From an uncultured Anaeroplasma sp. (lineage in GTDB: Bacteria; Bacillota_I; Bacilli_A; Acholeplasmatales; Anaeroplasmataceae): a stretch of DNA of 10,699 bases. Position numbers and translations under genes: made by a program. This document shows, one piece after another, positions 6,663 to 10,699 of the stretch. The DNA lies in contig CAKQBG010000060.1 of assembly GCA_934216145.1 (NCBI GenBank), forward strand, positions 1 through 10,699. Reading direction: 5' to 3'. The notes under the pieces are model-generated. The model saw only the letters and a list, made by a program, of their open reading frames with translations, ran no database searches and was not told where the DNA came from. The number at the start of each line of letters is the position of its first letter. The first letter of the stretch is position 1.

Positions 6663-8564
6663 ATGATTATTATGAGAAAATTATTTAAATTTATTTATAT
6701 CACCCTATCATTATTAATAACAATAATTCTAATATCAATAGCTATATTCTATGGATATCTTTATTTTTTTATTCCAGAAATAGAATTAAAAAACAGCTAT
6801 ACTCCAACTAAAATTTATGATAATAATGACAATCTAATATCATCAGAAAATAATTACTATTATGAATATACAAATCTTAATAATATATCTCCTTATTTAA
6901 TTAATGCCATAATAGCTATAGAGGATAATAATTTCTATAATCATAATGGATATTCTCCTATATCTATAGCTAAAGCCTTATTACATAATATAAAAGATAA
7001 TGGATATTATTATGGTGGATCTACTATTACTCAACAGCTAGCCAAAAATAAGCTTTTAACAAATGAAAAGACAATAAAAAGAAAGCTTAAAGAACTTAAA
7101 TATTCTATCGCAATAGAAAATAAATATACTAAGAATCAAATATTAGAGGATTATCTAAATACAATTCTATTTGGTGGTAATATTTATGGTTGTAAAATGG
7201 CAGCATTATATTACTTCAATAGAGACGTTAAAAATCTTACTGTATCAATGGCTGCCTATCTTGCAGGAATGATACAGGCTCCTAATAAATATAATTTATT
7301 TAAAAATATAGAATTAGCTAATGAAAGAAAGAATTATGTATTAAAAAGAATGTATAAGCTTAATTATATTAATGAACAAGAATATAATATAGAAAAAAAC
7401 ATTTCATTAGAAACACTAATAAATAATAATCTATCCTATTATCAAGAGGATTATTTAAATAGCTATTTATCCTATATAAGCTCATTAAATATAAGCCAAA
7501 ACGAAATACATACCTACTTAGATAAAAACATCCAAAAGGACTTATTTAATATTGTTAATGAGGAAATAACAGATGATACTAATATCGCCATAGTAGTATT
7601 AGATAATAAAACCTATGGAATTAAAGCCTTAATAGGAAATAGATGTAATTCTATAACTAGTATAAATTACGCTACAAATGTGAAATTACAGCCTGGTTCT
7701 ACTATAAAACCAATACTAGATTACGCTCCAGCTATAGAATATCTAGGATATACTCCCGCAACAATTCTTTTAGATTCATATCATCAATATTCTAATGGAG
7801 AAAATATAAATAACTTCGATAAAAAATATAAAGGATATATGACATTAAGAGATGCTTTAGTTCAATCTAGAAATATACCAGCATTAAAGTTATATCAAAT
7901 CCTAGGTGGAAAAAGAGCATATGAATTTGCGAATAAAATAGGAATATATAGTGATGATTATTATGAAGCTAATTCAATTGGTGGTGCAACAACAGGATAT
8001 ACTCTTCTTGATCTAGCTAATGCTTATTTAGCTTTCAGTAATTTAGGATATTATAAAAAAGCTTCAGCAATTAAAAATGATACAAAGCCAAAGCTTGTTA
8101 TGAAGCCATCTACAGCTTTTTTAATAAATAATATTTTACATGGTACCTTAAAAAATACACCTTATAATTTAAATGATACTTATCTAATGGCTAAAACAGG
8201 ACAAACTAATTATGATTCAAAAACAAAAGAAAAATATAATATTCCAGATGATACAACAAAGGATGCCTTATTAATAGCCTATACAAAGGATACTACAATT
8301 GGAATATGGATTGGATATAATGAAATAAAGGAAGGAAGATATTTAGATATAAATAAAAAAAATTTACCTAAAAGAATAGCAAATATCATTTTAGGTAAAT
8401 ATTCAATCAAAAATAATTATTATGATTTAATAGATGATATATCAATTAGATATATTACTATAAAGGAAAATAAAGCATATCTAGCCACTAATGATGGCTA
8501 TTATGAATATTTCCAAAAGGGTAATGAGCCTTTAAGTTATTATAAAGATTACACTATAGCTTGA
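6663..8564 (+). CDS. Class A penicillin-binding protein (bifunctional transglycosylase/transpeptidase)
   Basis: The 633-residue protein has a short cytoplasmic N-terminus, one membrane anchor (about residues 8-37) and two extracytoplasmic domains. The GT51 glycosyltransferase has IAIEDNNFYNHNG with catalytic Glu87, GGSTITQQLAKN (118-129) and KRKLKELKYSIAIE (139-152). The transpeptidase has PGSTIKP with nucleophile Ser346 and Lys349, the SRN triad at 402-404 and KTG at 511-513. It should polymerise lipid II into glycan strands and cross-link them. All catalytic motifs are intact. No Shine-Dalgarno precedes the ATG at 6663, nor the alternative at 6672, so the start is uncertain by three residues. 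The 3' end overlaps the opposite-strand gene by 11 nt. Confidence 0.95.
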   Translation: MIIMRKLFKFIYITLSLLITIILISIAIFYGYLYFFIPEIELKNSYTPTKIYDNNDNLISSENNYYYEYTNLNNISPYLINAIIAIEDNNFYNHNGYSPISIAKALLHNIKDNGYYYGGSTITQQLAKNKLLTNEKTIKRKLKELKYSIAIENKYTKNQILEDYLNTILFGGNIYGCKMAALYYFNRDVKNLTVSMAAYLAGMIQAPNKYNLFKNIELANERKNYVLKRMYKLNYINEQEYNIEKNISLETLINNNLSYYQEDYLNSYLSYISSLNISQNEIHTYLDKNIQKDLFNIVNEEITDDTNIAIVVLDNKTYGIKALIGNRCNSITSINYATNVKLQPGSTIKPILDYAPAIEYLGYTPATILLDSYHQYSNGENINNFDKKYKGYMTLRDALVQSRNIPALKLYQILGGKRAYEFANKIGIYSDDYYEANSIGGATTGYTLLDLANAYLAFSNLGYYKKASAIKNDTKPKLVMKPSTAFLINNILHGTLKNTPYNLNDTYLMAKTGQTNYDSKTKEKYNIPDDTTKDALLIAYTKDTTIGIWIGYNEIKEGRYLDINKKNLPKRIANIILGKYSIKNNYYDLIDDISIRYITIKENKAYLATNDGYYEYFQKGNEPLSYYKDYTIA

Positions 8565-9309
8565 AATCCTCACCAAAGGCACTAACATAATCCTTATGTA
8601 ATGCTTCATTTAAATCTTTTAATTTCTTAAGCTGAACTCTTAAATCAGCTTCCTCAGAAGCTATAGAAAGCTCATCCTTAAATACATTTTCCTTGACAAA
8701 AGGATACTTCTTTAATCTAGCAGCTCTTTCAACATTCATATTCTTTCTAAGTTTGAAATAATGAGCAGAAATATCATTAAATTTATCCTCACCTATTTCA
8801 TCATTAATAAATACACCTTGATTCTTCTCAAGTAAAGTTTTTAAATTATTAAAATTATTTTCAAAGTATTCCTTCTTTAAATAATTAGATAATTCCTCCT
8901 CTTGTTTAGAAATAAAAGCTCTAACAGCAGGATGGTGATTTAAACAATAATCTTTATATAAAGCTTCAACATCTTCATTTTCATTAGTTAAAAAGGAATA
9001 AGCAGAATCATAAACCTTTTTATAATATGTATCTCTAGCAACTAATTGAGCAATAGAATCATTAAGCTTTTTTCTATTATCAATTAAATAAATTTTAATA
9101 CTATCAATAGTTTCATTATTAGAAAGCTTCTCAATAGCATCCTTTAATAGATTATTCTCAAATGTTACATAATTAATATCCTTTAATAATTCATTATATA
9201 TAGTTATATAGCTTGCCTCTAATACAAAGCCTTTTTTTAGAAACTTTTCAAAACTATAGACATCTTCGCCAAATTCTTTTACCATTTCATTAAATTCTAA
9301 TCTGTTCAT
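8554..9309 (-). CDS. Hypothetical protein, soluble and mainly helical
   Basis: I do not recognise this 251-residue protein. It has no signal peptide and no membrane segment, and is rich in Lys, Glu, Leu and Asn with heptad-like spacing in several parts (for example about residues 140-165 and 220-245), so it is probably an extended helical or coiled-coil cytoplasmic protein. A GAGG Shine-Dalgarno eight bases before the ATG, and a TGCTAAAAT extended -10 box 24 bases before it, support expression and the start. It overlaps the PBP gene tail to tail by 11 nt. The long, clean frame with host-like codon use argues that it is real. Function cannot be assigned. Confidence 0.75.
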   Translation of the reverse strand: MNRLEFNEMVKEFGEDVYSFEKFLKKGFVLEASYITIYNELLKDINYVTFENNLLKDAIEKLSNNETIDSIKIYLIDNRKKLNDSIAQLVARDTYYKKVYDSAYSFLTNENEDVEALYKDYCLNHHPAVRAFISKQEEELSNYLKKEYFENNFNNLKTLLEKNQGVFINDEIGEDKFNDISAHYFKLRKNMNVERAARLKKYPFVKENVFKDELSIASEEADLRVQLKKLKDLNEALHKDYVSAFGEDFKL

Positions 9310-9332
9310 ATAAAAACCTCACATATAAATCT

Positions 9333-9341
9333 ATTTTAGCA
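9333..9341 (-). promoter_or_regulatory. Extended -10 promoter of the 251-residue hypothetical gene
   Basis: On the minus strand TGCTAAAAT matches the extended -10 form with one change from TATAAT. The -35 region is a T/A run without a clear match. Confidence 0.45.
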
Positions 9342-9499
9342 TAATTTTAAAAAAATAAAAGATAAAGCTTTAACTTATTTTATATTATTAACTATATTAC
9401 TATAAAATTCTATTAGAAATAGCTTATAGATTACATATAACATTATTAAATTTATAAATAATGGTAAATAAAAAAATTTAATTTTTTATAATTTTACCC
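9342..9499. other. Non-coding AT-rich spacer upstream of tRNA-Arg
   Basis: No open frame of note on either strand. The only structure seen is an imperfect inverted repeat, GGTAAA at 9463-9468 and TTTACC at 9493-9498, with A- and T-rich inner arms that pair with a bulge. It lies just before the tRNA promoter and may simply reflect base composition. Confidence 0.4.
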
Positions 9500-9528
9500 T
9501 TGCAAAAAAATAAATAATAGTATATAAT
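9500..9528 (+). promoter_or_regulatory. Promoter of tRNA-Arg
   Basis: TTGCAA (9500-9505), a 17-base spacer and a perfect TATAAT (9523-9528). Expected transcription start is about ten bases before the tRNA 5' end. This is the best -35/-10 pair in the window. Confidence 0.8.
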
Positions 9529-9544
9529 GATGGAGCTGACAAAT

Positions 9545-9621
<77 letters not shown>

Positions 9622-9631
9622 CTTAAACAGT

Positions 9632-9658
9632 AAAGGACAAATAATTGTCCTTTTTTTT
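9632..9658 (+). terminator. Rho-independent terminator of tRNA-Arg
   Basis: AAAGGACAA (9632-9640) pairs perfectly with TTGTCCTTT (9645-9653) around loop ATAA, followed by T to 9658. It starts 11 bases after the encoded CCA. Confidence 0.92.
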
Positions 9659-9676
9659 ATTTTAAATATAATAAAT

Positions 9677-9716
9677 AAGGCTATACCTCTATATAATCTA
9701 TAATTGGTATAGCCTT
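9677..9716. repeat. 11-bp perfect inverted repeat, possible terminator between tRNA and the membrane protein gene
   Basis: AAGGCTATACC (9677-9687) and GGTATAGCCTT (9706-9716) are perfect inverted copies around an 18-base AT-rich loop. It lies between two genes that point toward each other. No long T-run follows on either strand (TTATTTATTATA on minus), so it is only a candidate terminator for the minus-strand gene ending at 9792. A second, bulged hairpin lies at about 9780-9802 across that stop codon. Confidence 0.5.
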
Positions 9717-9791
9717 TAAAATTTTATATTATTATTTTATTTAATAATAAACATTTAAATTATTTACTTTATATTTAAATAAAGCTATGAT

Positions 9792-10544
9792 TCATGCTTT
9801 TGCATTATTCAAGGCTTTTTTAGCCTGATGCTTTTTATTTCTTTTTAGCATTCTTTTTCCAATAAAGAAAATAACAAATCCTATAATCCAAAGATACCAA
9901 TACTTTTGTAATACAACATAAACATCAGTTTGGATTAATAATATTTTTATTACGAAAAAATAAGCAGAGTACAATAGAACAATTATACCTAAAATAGATA
10001 AAACCAGTCCTGTAATTACAAGAGTACCTTTCTTCATTATTGTCAAAATTATAATTAATATAATTAAAGCTAAAATAAAGCCTAAAACAATTTCAGAAAT
10101 AAGTATTCCATTATATGTAATTGCTAAATCAAGATTAACAGAAATAGTTTCACTAAGAGGTAAACTAGTATCATCATAAATAGGAGAATCATTTTCTAAT
10201 TCTAAAATATTAGTATAATAAATAGATTTTATTTCACCAGGTGCATCAAGGATATAGCGATAGGTTTTGGTATCTTTATTAATTTTTCCATTAGAAATAT
10301 TATTTTTATATGTTCCACTACTTGTTTCTACATTAAGATTGCATGAGCCTTCCCAACCAAAGGAATATATATTATCACTTTTATTATTAATTTCAATACT
10401 AATATATTTTACATTTCCAAATTCAATAATACTTATTAATGTGAACTGTAAATTAGCTGTGTCTATTGTTTTAGCATTTACATTAAATCCAAATAATACT
10501 ATTAAGCTAAAACAAAAAGAAAATAATGTTATAATTTTTTTCAT
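9792..10544 (-). CDS. Hypothetical secreted/membrane protein: signal peptide, outer domain, three C-terminal membrane segments
   Basis: I do not recognise this 250-residue protein. A Sec signal peptide is clear (MKK, hydrophobic core, then NVNA before Lys25). Residues about 25-145 form a beta-rich, Asn/Ser-rich outer domain with a single Cys68. Three hydrophobic segments follow, at about 150-170, 173-203 and 216-230, and then a very basic tail (KRMLKRNKKHQAKK) that should face the cytoplasm. With the signal peptide removed, this gives an outer N-terminal domain and an inner C-terminus. GGAG eight bases before the ATG supports the start. No partner gene is adjacent. The membrane topology is inferred from hydrophobicity only. 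Confidence 0.75.
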   Translation of the reverse strand: MKKIITLFSFCFSLIVLFGFNVNAKTIDTANLQFTLISIIEFGNVKYISIEINNKSDNIYSFGWEGSCNLNVETSSGTYKNNISNGKINKDTKTYRYILDAPGEIKSIYYTNILELENDSPIYDDTSLPLSETISVNLDLAITYNGILISEIVLGFILALIILIIILTIMKKGTLVITGLVLSILGIIVLLYSAYFFVIKILLIQTDVYVVLQKYWYLWIIGFVIFFIGKRMLKRNKKHQAKKALNNAKA

Positions 10545-10584
10545 ATACTGCTCTCCAAAATAATCCTCAATATTATTTTTTATA

Positions 10585-10593
10585 ATAATACCA
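10585..10593 (-). promoter_or_regulatory. Possible extended -10 promoter of the membrane protein gene
   Basis: On the minus strand TGGTATTAT resembles TGnTATAAT with one mismatch, 40 bases before the ATG. No good -35 is seen in this AT-rich stretch. Confidence 0.4.
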
Positions 10594-10621
10594 CATTTTT
10601 ATTAATATTAGTATTATAAAT

Positions 10622-10682
10622 AAAAAAAAGGAGGTGTGAAAAAATAGATTTTTTTAAATCTATAATGTTCACACCTCCTTTT
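10622..10682 (-). terminator. Long nested hairpin, likely terminator of a minus-strand gene outside the window
   Basis: AAAAGGAGGTGTGAA (10626-10640) and TTCACACCTCCTTTT (10668-10682) are a perfect 15-bp inverted repeat. Inside, ATAGATTT (10644-10651) pairs perfectly with AAATCTAT (10656-10663) around TTTT. On the minus strand the outer stem runs directly into eight T (10622-10629), the form of a strong Rho-independent terminator; on the plus strand only four T follow. It would end a gene lying to the right of the window and insulate the membrane protein gene. The arm also contains GGAGGTG, a consensus Shine-Dalgarno on the plus strand, which the hairpin would hide. Confidence 0.8.
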
Positions 10683-10699
10683 GGTCTAGATTAATACTA

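Noticed and set aside
10267..10563. Plus-strand open frame of 98 codons
   Set aside because: Antisense to the N-terminal part of the membrane protein gene, which has a signal peptide and Shine-Dalgarno; the shadow has neither.
10668..10682. CACCTCCTTT resembles the 3' end of 16S rRNA
   Set aside because: The bases before it do not match conserved 16S sequence, and it is one arm of a perfect hairpin; the likeness comes from pairing with a GGAGG arm.

Overview
The window is very AT-rich DNA from a low-GC Firmicute, most likely a gut-type Bacilli/Clostridia relative. TGA serves as a stop in several genes (for example 8562-8564, 3164-3166, 9792-9794) while Trp is written TGG, so this is genetic code 11 and not a Mycoplasma-type code. 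A class A penicillin-binding protein shows a peptidoglycan wall. A Cys-lipobox lipoprotein and Shine-Dalgarno sequences of GGAGG type fit a Gram-positive cell. The species cannot be named from this sequence.

Positions 1 to about 1510 hold most of an IS607-family insertion sequence on the minus strand. It carries a serine-recombinase transposase (tnpA), a small unrecognised 89-residue ORF, and the first 176 residues of TnpB, which runs off the left edge. The three genes are packed with 3-nt gaps and each downstream gene has its Shine-Dalgarno inside the end of the gene before it, so they look like one translationally coupled operon. The expression signals include an extended -10 promoter overlapped by an 11-bp palindrome.

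Next come chromosomal genes. These are a surface lipoprotein with a Ser/Thr repeat linker and a lectin-like domain (minus, 1513-2448); a two-gene minus operon of a LacA-like acetyltransferase and a DJ-1/PfpI protein joined by an ATGA overlap; and a divergent sugar-phosphate isomerase/epimerase-like gene (plus). A PAS-GGDEF-EAL protein (minus, 4832-6508) has an intact EAL site and a degenerate GGDEF site. A class A PBP (plus, 6663-8564) overlaps tail to tail by 11 nt with an unrecognised helical protein (minus, 8554-9309).

The right end has tRNA-Arg(UCU) with its own promoter and terminator, an unrecognised secreted/membrane protein (minus, 9792-10544), and a long nested hairpin at the right edge that fits a terminator for a minus-strand gene outside the window.

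Apart from the IS607 operon and the LacA/DJ-1 pair, genes appear to be single transcription units. Their themes are the cell surface (lipoprotein, PBP, membrane protein), c-di-GMP signalling and small-molecule metabolism. The most unusual item is the small ORF between tnpA and tnpB. I saw no CRISPR array, defence island, prophage or biosynthetic cluster.
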